Assembly (NCBI GenBank): GCA_010356995.1
Contig: ML996687.1
Location: 1,335,148-1,399,147, forward strand
Source: Trichodelitschia bisporula
Taxonomy: Eukaryota > Ascomycota > Dothideomycetes > Phaeotrichales > Phaeotrichaceae
DNA: 64,000 nt
Direction: 5' to 3'
Below are positions 11,297 to 23,651 of this stretch, one piece after another. The stretch's first letter is position 1. Every line of letters starts with the position of its first letter. A model generated the notes under the pieces. It saw only the letters and a program-made list of their open reading frames with translations. It was not told where the DNA came from and did no database searches. The position numbers and the translations under genes were made by a program.

Positions 11297-12083
11297 TCAT
11301 GAGGAGGGTGCTGTGTTTTGACCTTCCCGCGCCGCCCACAGCGCTTCAATCGCCAGCCGCGTCCCCTCGACGATAGCCTCGTGCTCGACGTCGTGGATCC
11401 GATCTTCCAGCACTGCGATGTTATCGTCGTCGGGATGTGAGAGCGGGATAGCGACTTGGAGGATGGGCTCGCCCATGTCGACCTCAGAAATGACCTTCTG
11501 ACCGTCAGCAGACCGAAACCACGAATCTACATGTAAAATATAGCATAGACGGCGCCGGATCTGGGTTTGATAGATGGATAGACAGGAAGGGGAGGCGTAC
11601 GTAATGTATCATAACGCCTGTTCGTTGTATTTCTCCAGCCATGAACGCCGCATGTGCGCGCTCGATCGCATGCGCACCATTGAATTCCCCCCTCAGCGCG
11701 GGGTGTAAGTTTATAATCCGCACGCCGGCCTCTTCCAGCGGGCGGAGGAAGGCGGGGGACAGGATGTGCATGAACCCCGCGCAGACGACTAGATCTGGCG
11801 AGTCGGCTAGGACTAGGCTGGCTAGGTCCGCGTCGTAGGCTTCGCGTGCTGCGCTCTCTGGGGTGAGGCGTTTTTTATAGCTTGCGAGGTTGTGATAGGC
11901 GGATGGGATTCCGGCGTCGGAGGCCCGGGTCAGCCCGTAGGCGGCTTTGCGGTTGGAGATTACGCGGACGATGGAGGTGGGGTGCGTGGAGGACAATGTG
12001 GGTTGGGCGGTGATGAGGGCGGCGAGGTTGGTTCCGCTTCCTGAGATTAGGACTGTGAGGCGGGCCGGGGTGGTAGGGGACAT
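11297..12083 (-). CDS. ADE8: Phosphoribosylglycinamide formyltransferase (GAR transformylase)
   Basis: Third step of purine synthesis: transfers formyl from 10-formyl-tetrahydrofolate to GAR, in the cytosol. Minus-strand exons are 12083-11601 and 11494-11297 with a 106-nt intron, giving 226 residues. The nucleotide-binding start VLISGSGTNLAALI and the NLHPALRGEFNGAHAI segment with catalytic Asn and His are in exon 1. Splicing joins GVMIHYV to ISEVDMGEPIL, which contains the catalytic Asp; the unspliced frame lacks this Asp. Length matches monofunctional fungal Ade8, unlike the trifunctional animal enzyme. It shares a ~640-bp divergent region with ECM29. Confidence 0.92.
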
Positions 12084-12727
12084 GGCGGAGGCGGAGGATG
12101 GTTTGGGAGGGTGCTGAGATGAAAAGTGTGAGTTCGGTGGAGGAATTGTGTTTCTCGTGGTGGAACTCGATATTAGTCCCCCGCAGTCGGCGCGAGATTT
12201 TGGTGTCGACGTGATAGGGCTACGTTAACTTGTTCGTGGCTGAAGTGGCTGAGGCCGGGGGGGGGGAGGGTGGCATTGGTGGGGCAAGAGCAACCTAAGG
12301 AAATGATGACTTGTACCGTGATAGTCACTGCCTCTTACTCAGCAAAGGCCCTGGTTGGAGACGGTAACAACTTCCTGGAAGGATGCCATCACTTTATTTG
12401 GATAGGCCCTCGAGGGACGCGTTGACGTTGCTTGATAATGGAGAGCTTGGAGGTAAAGCAAGCGAGCTCACAACCTGACCACACGACACTGCTAGATTGG
12501 AGAACTGAAGATAGAAAAGGACTACACGCGGCAAGGCTTCAGCTGTGTACGCAACTCGTCATCACCGCCCGCCACCGTGACGATCGCCGCCGCGTAACGC
12601 ATCTGCCTGCCGTCTCAACATCGCGCTTACCGTACCCGTCACTGGTAGCAGAAGATACACAAAGCCATGTCCGCGGACCTCAAGCTCTCTCTCTCTTAAA
12701 CAGCACAAGCACTGCCAACTCGCCACC
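12084..12727. other. Divergent promoter region between ADE8 and ECM29
   Basis: No gene is seen. It contains a G-run near 12258-12266. Confidence 0.5.
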
Positions 12728-15700
12728 ATGGCTTCCGAACCGAAAGAGGAAGCCGAACTCAACCTCATCGGCAATGTCGAATACAAGATCGCCGTCGCCA
12801 ACACCGATACCAAGCTCACTGCCCTCCTAGACAAATTCCTCGCTCCTCTGCTCCTCAAACTCAACTCTCCGCACTTTGCCGTCCGCAGCAAGGTCCTGGC
12901 CGTCTGCCAGCACATCACCGTCCGCGCCCAGAGCCCGGACGTCAAGCTCCCTGTCGCCAAGCTATGGGTTCAGTTCAAAGCTCACCCACAGGCCGCCCTC
13001 CTGCGTACCGTGGACTTCGGCTACGTGGTCAAAGGGTTCTCACGTCTCGGCCCCGGAGAGAGGGGCGCGTTGCTCGGTGAGCTACTCCGCGGCATCGGCG
13101 CAGTCGAGGACAAGTACCGCGCGCAGGTGTTCAACCTCGCCCTGCACGCCTTGCACGACTTTAAGTTCCCGCGAGCGGGCACTCCGGAATGGGAGGAAGT
13201 CAAAACGGACTTGGCTCTTGAAGAGTCGGATTTGGACTGGCTGTGTGCCGCTTTTCGGAGGCTGTTGCAGCTTCCCGCCGTGCAACGTGGCGGACCCGTG
13301 TCAGTTAATGGGCTGACGGTTGAGGAGATCAAGGGCCTCACTCTTGGGAAGCCTGAGACGTGGGATCCGTCAGCCGGTGGGCTGCCACTTGTGCGGACGA
13401 AGGTGGTCGTATGCGTTTTCTTGGGCTCTGCCCTCTTTGCGGGCTTTCAGGGCCGGTTCTTCCCTGCGCTGGTGGCGGCGACGGATGGAAATGCAGAAGT
13501 GGCGGAGAAGGGGAGCGAGATCTTGAAGAAAGGAGTTGATGTCACCGGACTTGAGGCAGAAGCGGTGGTTAAGGGGATGCTGGACATGTACATTGGCAGG
13601 TATGTGCTTAGTCCCTTTGGCTACTGAGACAGGCGCTGACTTCCAGTCCTCCCGATCGACCACCAGTCAACATCAACATTCGCATCAAGATCCTCTCTTA
13701 TCTTACTCGCCTTGAAACCAGTACCCGCTTCCCGAATGAATTTACGCACATCATCTCCGAAGCCCTTACCCCAATTCAGACGCCTACGCCGCGCACCAAG
13801 GCCCTCCAAACCGCCATATTCCTCTTTGCTTCCTTCTTCCTGACCCGAGCACCCCCTTCCACCGTCAAGGACATTGCCCCACCTCTCCTCAACCGCGCCT
13901 CCGAGACCCTCAGCGCACAAGGCTGGCCCAAACCCGCACCGGGTACGGATCCAATCCTGCGCCGCAACGCCTACCAGCTCATCGGCATTACCGTCAAAGC
14001 CGGTCAAGAAGCCGACCTCGACCTGCTCGAGTACCTCTTCCACTCGTTGCGCGAAGATGCCAGCGATGCGGAGACGAGCGCCACGATCCAGGACGCCTTG
14101 TCAAACATGCTCGGTACGTTTGTAAACAAGGCAACCCACGAGGAGGGGGGTATGCCCGGCCTCGCAGAGATGCTTCTACAGAAGATGGCCTTCCCGGATC
14201 AGATACCGGAAATGAATTTCAATACCGTGGAGACTGCACGCAACCAGCCCGGCCGCCGCAGCACACGCTACCTCGCCGTCCGCTACGCGAACCGCTGCCT
14301 GCCCTACGCCGACCCCATCGCACGGCTGATCAACCTCTACGCCGTGGGCGGCCGATCAGACGAAGGGCAGGAAGTCGCCGAGGAAGGCCGTAATGGGCTC
14401 GATGCCTATTGGTTCCGGCTCCAGAACTCGGAAAGCCCTGTGCTGTGGCGCGGCGAGGATCGGAAAGTGGTATGGCCATCATTCGAGTCCGTCTTTCAGT
14501 GCGTATTCCCCCTAGTGACGGGAGAGAAGCCCGACAAGGAGGCCGTGCTCGCATCGCTTGAGCGGTTTGCTAAACGGGCCCCGAAAGCACTCGAACCGGC
14601 CTTGCGGTATCTGCGACTCATTTTTGTGCAGGCGGCGCTTGAGTCGGCAGGAATCAAGTTTGAACTTGGCCCTGAGTGGAGTCGAAAGGTGGATGCTGCG
14701 ATGACGACCGATGTCGACGCCCGTGATGCCGTCCGTGCATATATTCGCTCCTTGCCGGATATCGTTTCTCGCACGTTTGCCAAGTTCCTTGCTGTGACCT
14801 TCGAGTACACGCCCGTGCTGGACGTGTTCCTTGAGTTGGCGAGCTTATGTCCACACAATTTGCAGCATTCGTATGGAGATCGCGGGTCGTACCGATTCTT
14901 AGTCGCCAACCTAGGTGCAATGAAGGAAGAGACGAGGAGAACTGCGGCGAGGGCATTTGGGATTCTCATGCCATACGCGGAGTCTCTGGAGAGCGAGCAT
15001 ATCGCTGTATTGAGGCGCTTAATAAAGGAGGTTGAAGGGTGGAAGGAGGCGCGCGGACAAGGCGTTCACAGGGTTGAGGGCGCCATGTTGGCGGTTGCTT
15101 CAGCGTGCGCCAGACTAGCAGCCGCGAACTGCTTGCCGCAAAATGAGCTCATGAGGCTGCATACCGTGATATCCCAGATTCTAGCGGAGTCAACGGACTC
15201 CACACTCAGACAGGGCGTGTATGCTTCTGTGGAGCAGCTGGGCGCGTGGAAGGTTTACGATGGCCTGTCGGGTCCGCCTGTCGTAAGTCTGCTTTTCCCA
15301 CAACAGATCAAGCTAACAGCCTAGGACGTTCCGAAGATTCGCTTCCTCGTCACCGAGCTCGCCACTTCGGCCGCAGCGGGTAACGAGAAGGCCATCACCG
15401 CCCTCGGCCGTCTGGCCGTCTCGCTCCGGGAAACTCCGGGCGAAGAACTCATCCTCATCGACGAAAAGCTCTACGACTTCCACAACATCCGGCAGACAGA
15501 GACGCATTTCGCTGTCGGTGAGGCCCTCTGCTGCCTTGTTGCCGGCTGGGAATGTGCGCCGGTGCGTGTGCAATTCGATATCGATACTGTCATGCCGACA
15601 TCCTCCGACCAGCCAGAGCTCCTGGAGCGCGTGTTGAAGCGCACGGTGAAAGATTGCGCCGCATCCAAGCCCACTCTGCGCAAAGCCTCCGTCATCTGGC

Positions 15701-18201
15701 TACTCTGCCTCGTGCAGTTCTGTGGCCACATGCCGCTTGTGCAGGCCGCGCTGCCCTTGTGTCATCGCGCTTTCAAGCGTTGCCTTACCGACCGTGATGA
15801 GCTTGTTCAAGAGGCGGCATCGCGTGGCCTTGGGTTGGTGTATGAGCACGGTGGGGCAGACACGAAGGACGAGCTTGTGCGCGATCTGGTCGCGTCGTTT
15901 GCGGATAATAAACCTTCGATGGCCGGGACCGTGACCGAGGACACGGAACTGTTCGATGCGGGCGCGTTGCCTACCGGTGAGGGGTCTGTCACCACGTACA
16001 AGGATGTGCTCAGCCTGGCGAGCGAGGTCGGTGACTCCAGCCTCGTGTACCGCTTCATGGCACTGGCGGCGAATAACGCTATCTGGACGAGCCGTGCCGC
16101 TTTCGGGCGCTTCGGCCTGAGTAGCGTGTTTTCCGACTCTGGGTACCTGGAGCAAAATCCGAAGTTGTACCCGAAGCTGTACCGCTACCGCTTCGACCCG
16201 AATCCGAATGTGCGCCGCTCGATGAACGATATCTGGAATGCGCTGGTCAAGGATAAGGATGCGGTTGACAAGCATTTTGATACCATCATCCTGGATCTGC
16301 TGGATAACATTCTTGCTCGCGAGTGGCGCGTCCGCGAGGCCTGCTGCGCTGCGCTCGCTGACCTTATTCAGGGGCAGCGGTTCGAGAAGTACGAGAAGTA
16401 TATCGAGCGGGTGTGGGCGGCAGACTTCAAGGTGCTTGACGACGTCAAGGGGACGGTCCGGACGGCCGCAGAAGGGCTCGCCCGCGTACTAACGGGCGTG
16501 CTAACCCGCGCCCTGGAAGCCGGGCAATCGAACGCCAAAAGCTCAAAGGCAATGCTGGAGCTTGTCCTCCCCTTCCTGCTCAGCAGTAGCGGAATTGAAA
16601 ACGCCGCTAAAGAAGTTCAAGCCCTCTCCCTCCGCACCCTCCTCAAAATCATCAAAACCGCGCACCCCGCCCTCCTCTCCCCACACGCTGCCTTCCTCCT
16701 CGGCCGCCTCCTAACACTCCAATCCCTCTTCGAACCCGAAGTCGCAAACTACATCCGCCTCAACGCCGCACGCTACAAAGTCAGCACCACAGACATCGAC
16801 GCCGCGCGCTCAACCGCCGTGACGCAAAACCCGCTCTCCGAAGCCCTCGAACGCATCCTCGACGTCCTCGACGAGGACTCCTTCCCGCCCGCTCTGGCCG
16901 CTATAGAAAGCACACTCAAATCCGCCCTCGACCTTCCCCCCAAAATTGCTACAGCCCGCGTTCTCGTGTCCCTCGCTACCCGCCGGCCCCTCGTCTTCAA
17001 GCCTCATGCTGATCGCGCACTCCGCGCTCTGCAGCGCTATCTTCTTGATAGGAATGATACTGTTGCCGCGGCGTATGCGAATGCGGCGGGGTATGTTGCG
17101 CGCGGCGCGAGCGACGCGGCGGTGTTGAGACTCGTGGCTTATGCAAAGGATGTGTATCTCACGAAGGAGGAGGCACGCGAGCGCGCGGCGGCTGCGGATG
17201 TGATTCGTGGTTTGACGAAGCACGCTCCCGAGCGTACGACTGCGCTCGCGGCTTCTATTCTGCCGCTTGCGTTTGTGGGCGCGCGCGACGGGGACCAGGA
17301 TGTCGCAGGATTATTTGAGGAGGCGTGGGAGGGGAGTGTAGGCGGTAAGGGCGCGGTCGCACTGTATTTGGATGAGATTCTCGGCGTCGTGGATCCCATG
17401 CTGGGGAATCGGAGATGGGATATTGCCCGCACGGCGGCAAAAGCTGTGGCGGGCGTCGTCGAGAGTCTTGGTGCCGGTGTCACGGGGATTGGAGAAAGGG
17501 AGGGGGAGAAGGTTTGGCCACTGCTTGTCCGTGCGGTGGAGGGGCGCGTGTGGGAGGGGAAGGAGGTAGTGTTTGAGGCTGTGGCGGTGTGGGTTGAGAA
17601 GGGGAAGTCGGCGGAGAGGCATGCGGATGAGGTGTGGAAAATTGTGTGCCGCGAGGCGGGGCGGACTAAGCGCCCGTATCTTGCGAGGGCGGTGCCGGTG
17701 CTTGGGCGTGTGGCGGTTAAGTTGCCGGGCCCTGGGGTGGGGGCGAGGGTGGTTGGTGTTGTTAACCCGCTTGTTGAAGGCTTGCTGGAAGACGATGGGG
17801 AGCGGATGGAGATTGATGGTGAAGAGGGGGGAAGGAAGGGCGAGGAGCTGAGGGAGAGGATATTGGCTGCGGCGATGGTGGCTCTGGGCCGGGCAGTGCA
17901 TTTTGAAGCCGATGGGGTGGAGACTGTGGGTGTGTTGCTGGATCTGGCGGAGGGGGTTATGAAGGATCCGACGCCTGTTGTTGCGGTGGGGGTTTGGTCT
18001 GCGCTTAAGGAGGTAGGGGGGAAGGTTAAAGCGCATGAGGGCGCGGTGGAGAAGTTGGGTGGGAAGGAGGGCTTAGGAGGTAGGTTGAGGGGCTTGCTGG
18101 TGAGGGAGGTGTTTGGGACGTGGGCTGAGGGGGTGAGGAGTGCCAGGGAGGGCGCGGCGGGGGTTTGGAGGGGGGTTGGGGGGTTGGAGGGGGTGCTTTA
18201 G
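12728..18201 (+). CDS. ECM29: Proteasome adaptor/scaffold ECM29
   Basis: Large HEAT-repeat protein that binds the 26S proteasome, linking core and regulatory particle and checking assembly. Exons 12728-13599, 13647-15282 and 15325-18201 give 1794 residues, close to the family's ~1850. The introns are 47 and 42 nt (GTATGT and GTAAGT donors; TTCCAG and CCTAG acceptors). The N-terminal Ecm29 domain is clear: ELNLIGNVEYKIAVANTDTKL, LAPLLLKLNSPHFAVRSKVL and VSVNGLTVEEIKGLT. The first splice yields MYIGSPPDRPPVNINIRIKILSYL. Later hallmarks include SRGLGLVYEHG and NNAIWTSRAAFGRFG. The C-terminal third is dense in helical Ala/Val/Leu repeats, consistent with HEAT repeats. It is the third proteasome gene in this end of the window. 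Confidence 0.94.
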
Positions 18202-19205
18202 AGAGGGGAAGATGCTGTATCGTGGGTTGTGGATTGGTCTGGTGATACTTGAGGTTCAGTTAATGTACGTTCTGATTCTGGATGGCCGTCGTGATGGCTT
18301 GATGTTGAGTATACTCACTGGTCACGATTTCTAGTCTGAGGAGAGGCTTCGGTGTCCCGTCTGCCATGAATAGGGGTTGGTATTCCATGACAGACGGAAG
18401 ATATTTGGCTGATATACCCAGATGACACTCTACTGAAGCACAGTGAGGAAGAAAAGCTTGTCTATCCTTGCTAGCTGTGGATGAGGGCAGAGGAGTATAC
18501 CGTACTCTGCTGCTGCCCAAACTCTAGGGAGTCAAAAACAAAGCCACACGGAGGCTCGCAGACGCCCAAAGAGGGTCAAACAGCTTGCTGATGCCCTCTG
18601 AAGCCGTCTGATACCCTCCGACACCAACGAAGGACGCGGCTTGCCAAGCAAACCTAGGCAAAGCACATGCCAAACAGGGATTTGCCTCAACACTCTCTGC
18701 ACCCCGGATGGGGTGGTCGTCCCTGCACGTCCCCTCATCTCACCACTCAGAACCGAACCATCGCCAAGCATCCCGATTCTCAGCCTCGCGCACGTGCCAC
18801 ATTTCCCAAAATCGAAGGCGCGACCCTCGACCTCCCCCCACCGGTGCCCCAGCATCACGTACCTGCCGCCAGAGTTCCGGAAAAACTCCCTTCGCTGAAT
18901 TCATGAAAACGGCGCACGTTCACCAACGATCACGTGCCCTGGTGCTTAAATACAGGGCCCGCGAGCTGTTCTTCGATTCCTCTCCACTACATCCACCACC
19001 ACTGCCTCGACCACTTCTTCCTCTTCTTCTTCTTTCCCACAACCTCTATCAACGACTTCTTCGAGAACTTCTTTGACGTGGCCTGTGTCGGCCGGCCTAT
19101 GCTTGCTGTTTTTGCTCATATCAGCCTGTTCAATCTCCCTGAGCAGACACTTCGGTCCCAATAGCAATTGGGATGGCGCCATCATGATGCCTCTCCAAGG
19201 CATAA
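18202..19205. other. Intergenic, start of accessory region
   Basis: Downstream of ECM29 I see no recognised gene. A CTTAAATACAG string near 18946-18956 could be a TATA-like element for the fragment that follows. A hydrophobic run (LCLLFLLISACSISL) is encoded around 19095-19140 but has no ATG in frame. Confidence 0.35.
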
Positions 19206-19570
19206 TTTCCAGCAACTCTCCAGGCAGGGCTCAAAGCCTCCCCCCCCTCTCCAACAGCGACTCACACCAATCCTCTCGACTTGCCGCGGGCAACGGCCCA
19301 AGGGCCCAACTTCATCTTCGGCTCTCCTTTCGAGAAGATGCCGGACGACATCAAGGCATGGCAACTCCGACTGCACATGATGCTGGCCAGGAGACGCCGC
19401 TCCGGTAAGCCGCCCCTATTTTTACAATCACCCGTCTAATCCGCCCAGACTCCGAGCACGACTCTCGTTGGCTCGGCGATTATGGTCGCCCTCGTCGTCC
19501 CTCGCCGGCGTCGCTTATGAGAGCCTCCATACGCGGAGGCCATCGAGCGCCTGCCACACCCAAAGTTTGA
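19206..19570 (+). CDS. Fragment of an unrecognised spliced gene
   Basis: An open frame from 19206 joins across a good intron at 19405-19448 (GTAAGC donor, GTCTAAT branch, CGCCCAG acceptor) to a stop at 19568-19570. Conceptual product pieces include DLPRATAQGPNFIFGSPF, EKMPDDIKAWQLRLHMMLA and, after the splice, DSEHDSRWLGDYGRPRRP. There is no ATG upstream in frame, so an earlier exon is probably missing from my model; a TTCCAG acceptor ends at 19212. I do not recognise the family. The quality of the intron is the main evidence that this was once transcribed; it may now be decayed. Confidence 0.35.
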
Positions 19571-20212
19571 GAGTGCCATCAGTGCCACTATCTCCGGAAG
19601 ACGAACCCAGAGCTTCTCTTCAAGAAGACGGAACCCGAGCGTGTTGAGGAGCCCTCGTTCGCGACACGGCCAGGCGGTGGCAAGATGGTGGAGAAGGCTG
19701 GAGCTAAGGCGTCTTTGTATGCGGGCCACATTTTCGAGGGCCCCTGTGGGAGGCCGCGGCACCGCCGCTACCAATCTCTAAGCCAATGCCGCAACCAGCC
19801 ACGGGGCTCGTTTCGCTACCAACCGCGAGCTCACATCTCGACCACGGCCAACGGATGCCAAACAACTGGTTCGACCACCCATTATGGGGACTCACCTCCT
19901 CCGTCCAATGCCGCAAAGCTGCCTAAAATCACCGCGGCGCCAAACCCGTTTGATCTCTACGGGCTGCCTAACGAAATCATACGCCTCGTCGCGCTCCACG
20001 CTCTTACTGCGCAGCTATACACATTCATTGGCTGTCACGCGGGGCGCCATTGAGCCTGGTGGATAAATATATGCCTCTTCCTCCACTTCCTCAAGTTCTC
20101 CACTCCTCATCCTCAGGATACCGCTACCGCAGCTATCTCATCTCTCAAACTATATACCGCCTTCGGGCTCCGGCTTCATCTCCACGGAGGATATATAAGT
20201 TTTGCCGTCAGC

Positions 20213-20909
20213 ATGACTGAGTTTGATCTTGCCATGGAGCATTTCGACAGCGACTGCGACCGAGAACATGGACAACGACGCTACCGGCCACCGGCCACGA
20301 AACATAGGTATGTGACTCGTTCGGAATTGGCTGAGCCTTTGCTAACTGCTGCCACCAGTCTCCGCCCAGTCCCAAGTCGCTTATACCGTGCTGCGCCTAC
20401 GGGTGCGACATCCCTTGCTCCGGTCGTACAGCCTGCTACTCCAGCCACCGCGCAGATTGCTGCCACCAATCCGCCGAATGCTCCCGCCAAGATACAGAGC
20501 CCGCCGGCTCTCGGAGGCCCTGATGTTTATACATTCTCACCTCTCAACAGCATCATATATCAGCATACCCTCGGAAGAGGACTCCTGTCATCCCGAACTG
20601 GGAGACAATGACGACGCCAGAGATCTACGAGGCGTACTGTGAGCACAGCGGCGCACTTTTGGCATTCCGGTGTAGGTCCGACCGAGCAATGAAATCTACG
20701 ACAGACCGCGCTCATTCCACGAGCGCATGGAGGAAGTCGGGTATGCCGGGTACTCGTACTACCGCGAGAAGGGGAACGTCATGGACTTCGAGCCATTGCC
20801 ACCCCCAGAAGCCATTGAGCGCCACGACACTGAGGACCACGATGAGCCCGAGTCAACGCCACCCCCAGACGTCCTCGATGTATACGGCAGGTCATCGCGT
20901 GTCGAATAA
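20213..20909 (+). CDS. Candidate lineage-specific gene, model incomplete
   Basis: A GGATATATAAG TATA-like element at about 20188-20198 precedes ATG 20213. Exon 1 (20213-20307, MTEFDLAMEHFDSDCDRE...) splices through a near-ideal 51-nt intron 20308-20358 (GTATGT, GCTAAC, CACCAG) into an Ala/Pro/Thr-rich stretch. A further exon ending at 20909 encodes RSFHERMEEVGYAGYSYYRE and a repeated PPP motif (EPLPPPEA, ESTPPPDV); a 42-nt gap at 20634-20675 could be its intron. The frames of these exons do not join without one more intron that I could not place. No known domain is seen. It could be an orphan gene or a decaying one. Confidence 0.35.
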
Positions 20910-21719
20910 CAGCCTCAGATTATCGCGAACACCAATCAGAAAACGCTCGCCATGCAGCTCAACGGGCATGCACTCAGAGCTATATACGTGGCGCAAACTT
21001 CGTTCTATATATCGTTCGGTCCAGCGTCGACGGCATCCGTACGTTTCTGCCAAAGACATGGCACAAAATGTTTCGCTTGTCCGCACCAATTCACTTGTTT
21101 TCAACTGCCATCACAATGTCGTTGTTTTTGAGCCTCCTCTACCTCCTCCTGGAGATGGGTGAACATCTTCCCTGGGTCGTTCCAGGACTATTCCTCTCCG
21201 CCCTTGGGTTTGAACCGCTTGTTGCGGATCTGCGTAGGTCTTCCCACCCAGTATTATCGTTCGACCGCTAACTTTGACAGCGGCGAGTGCTCCAAAGTGC
21301 CTTGACATCCGCGGTGTCATGGTTCTAGCCATACACGGTGTGATGCCTCAGGCCATGATGTGGTCTGGGTGGCAGCACAGTACCGAGGCGACGTATGGGG
21401 ACTAGCGCGATCATGTGACTGGGGCCAAGCCCTCACTGCGGTTATGCTTTTGCACACCCATCCCTGTAGATTACTTCTCCAACTCTTTATCGTCGTCTCG
21501 AAGCAATCTATGGTTTTTGCACCCCTCTTCGCTGGCACCGTGACACGCGGCGCGCGTTTCCGGGAACTACGGTATACTGCCATATCTCCATCAAATGCCG
21601 CCAATGTAGTACTAGGCATGCCTAAGAGCTCATCCGTCTTTGACGAAAGCCAGCTGCCAGCCTATAAGCGTGCCTGCCCGCGTGATATCAAAAAGCCGCG
21701 GGAGCGCAAGTTTTGCAGA

Positions 21720-22503
21720 TCTATACTGGTCATACCATTCAAGAAGAGTGTGACTATAAAGGGTATAAAGCCATTTACCTTCGAGATCGTACACGATCTT
21801 GCCTTTATCCTCACTCGGGAAAGACGACTACTCAGTGCATGAAGATGCTCATTAAGCGATACAAACGCCTCAAAGCGGAGGCTTCGGCGGCTGATATAGA
21901 GACTGGTCTGCAGCATCCCGGTCGACTTACTATCGAATACTTCTCAGCTGTCAAGTCGGACGACCTAGATTCGAATTAGCCCGCGGCGCTCCGTCTACCT
22001 CCAATCCAACTCCCGCGTCGACATCCCCTTCGGCCTCCTCATCCACGGTCAGTTCGGCTTCGGCGTCCACGTCTAGCTCGGCCCCTGTGACAACCGTATC
22101 TGCGCCTATCCCTGGTCTTGCCGCTACCGTCTCCGTCACCACCACCGGTCACGCCATCCATCCGGCTTCCAAGCCCGCTGCGACTTCGTCGTTCGTCTCG
22201 GCTTCGTCCGTTTTGGCCTTGTCGTCTGCTCCGGCGTCGTCGTCCGCCTCAGTCATCCAAGGCACACAAGCCGGAACTTCTTTCTCGGGCAACACCCAGC
22301 CGACCGTCTCGCCCGCCGCTTCTCCGGCGGTAACAAGTCACTTTGCAGTCGGTATACTTTTTGTGGCGCCAGCGCGCCTACCGGGCGCCAGATATATATG
22401 CGGCGCTGTGATGAGGGAGGAACGCGAGAAACTTGCTGTGGCTGTAGAGGAGGAAGAGGAAGGGTATGTGTTATCGCCCTTGGGGTTTGAGACAGAGCGC
22501 TAA
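21720..22503 (+). CDS. Unrecognised exon(s), Ser/Thr/Ala-rich 3' part
   Basis: After a good GTTTTGCAG acceptor at 21719 an exon-like frame (IYTGHTIQEECDYKGYKAIY, ...KMLIKRYKRLKAEASAADIE) runs to a stop at 21979. In another frame, 21979-22503 encodes a Ser/Thr/Ala-rich run (STSNPTPASTSPSASSS and similar), then a moderately hydrophobic segment (HFAVGILFVAPARLPGARYI) and an acidic tail. Such Ser/Thr-rich linkers are common in fungal surface proteins. I cannot connect the pieces and see no signal peptide. Two separate remnants are as likely as one gene. Confidence 0.25.
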
Positions 22504-23651
22504 TCCTATCCGGACAGGTTTGTGCGAGGCTTATAATATTCATCCATATACGTATACCCCCGAGGCGCCTCCCGCCTCTAAGATGGGAGCTACGCGCCTC
22601 ACACGCTCAACCAAGAAAAACGAGGTGCGGCGCGCCATATATATATATCGCACGTCGCGCGAGTTTGATTAGGACATTATGTAGCCTCAGTCTTAACAGT
22701 TTGACCTTAATCTTGAGATGTTTAATGTGCTTGATGTCATTGCTTTGACAAGCAGGCTCTGTTCTGTCAAAATGTCGACCGCTCCAGATGATCCTCGACC
22801 ATTCGATGCCCGGCCAAGGGCCGTCACTTAGTTGGCAACCCTATGGTTAATGAGGACCCGCCATGCCTGGAGGACGCGGTGGAGAGTTCTGATGGTTCGT
22901 CCTGCAAGTCAACCTACCATAGCGCGGCTGGTGGGGACGAGAGCGAGCTGAGGCTTTATTCAGAATGGTAGATCAAGGGATTGATCACAAGTTTCTGATG
23001 AAGCGCAATATGTAATCAATTGAGCTTGATGATTTGACCGCAAGTGGGATGGCTGTGCTTCACATCCCTGAGAACAAATCATCGCTGAGTCCATAATGAT
23101 TCATTCGTATGACTGAATCGTGGGTGCCTGGCTAGTTCCAGTTTTTTCCATTTCAGGTAGTTCGCGATCCTCCGCATGGTGTTCAACTACAGTAGCGCGG
23201 CCTCTAGTTCTAATTGGCCAGCCTTACCCCGGATTTCCTAGCTTCCCCGGATTCCCGGATTCACTGAGATGTGTGCCTGCAGCTTCGCGTTTACAGTTTC
23301 GTTTGGCGTTGTCTTGCCTTTTGCCATCTCAGGCACTTATATCTTTTCTCAACAATCTGTTAGGCGCTCGGAGGTGATAAAATAGCATACACAGCAACGA
23401 GTCTACGATTTGGCAAACATTCTAGTTCTAACAGTTTTGGTTTGCTCAGTGCAGCGCTCTTGACCCAACGCAGTATAGATAGCCTGCGCATCTCCTTCAA
23501 AATTGACTTCAGACGTGGTCCTCTCCATGGTTGGCCATGCAGGCTTATAAGATTTGGTCTTAACCCACCACTTCACTCACCGTGGGATATAATTCAGGGC
23601 AGATATTCATTAAACACCTAGATACCTATCACCCTGTCTATGAACATGAGA
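22504..23651. other. Gene-poor stretch
   Basis: No supported gene. A (TA)n run lies near 22637-22647. The rest shows no long frame or repeat that I could identify. Confidence 0.4.
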
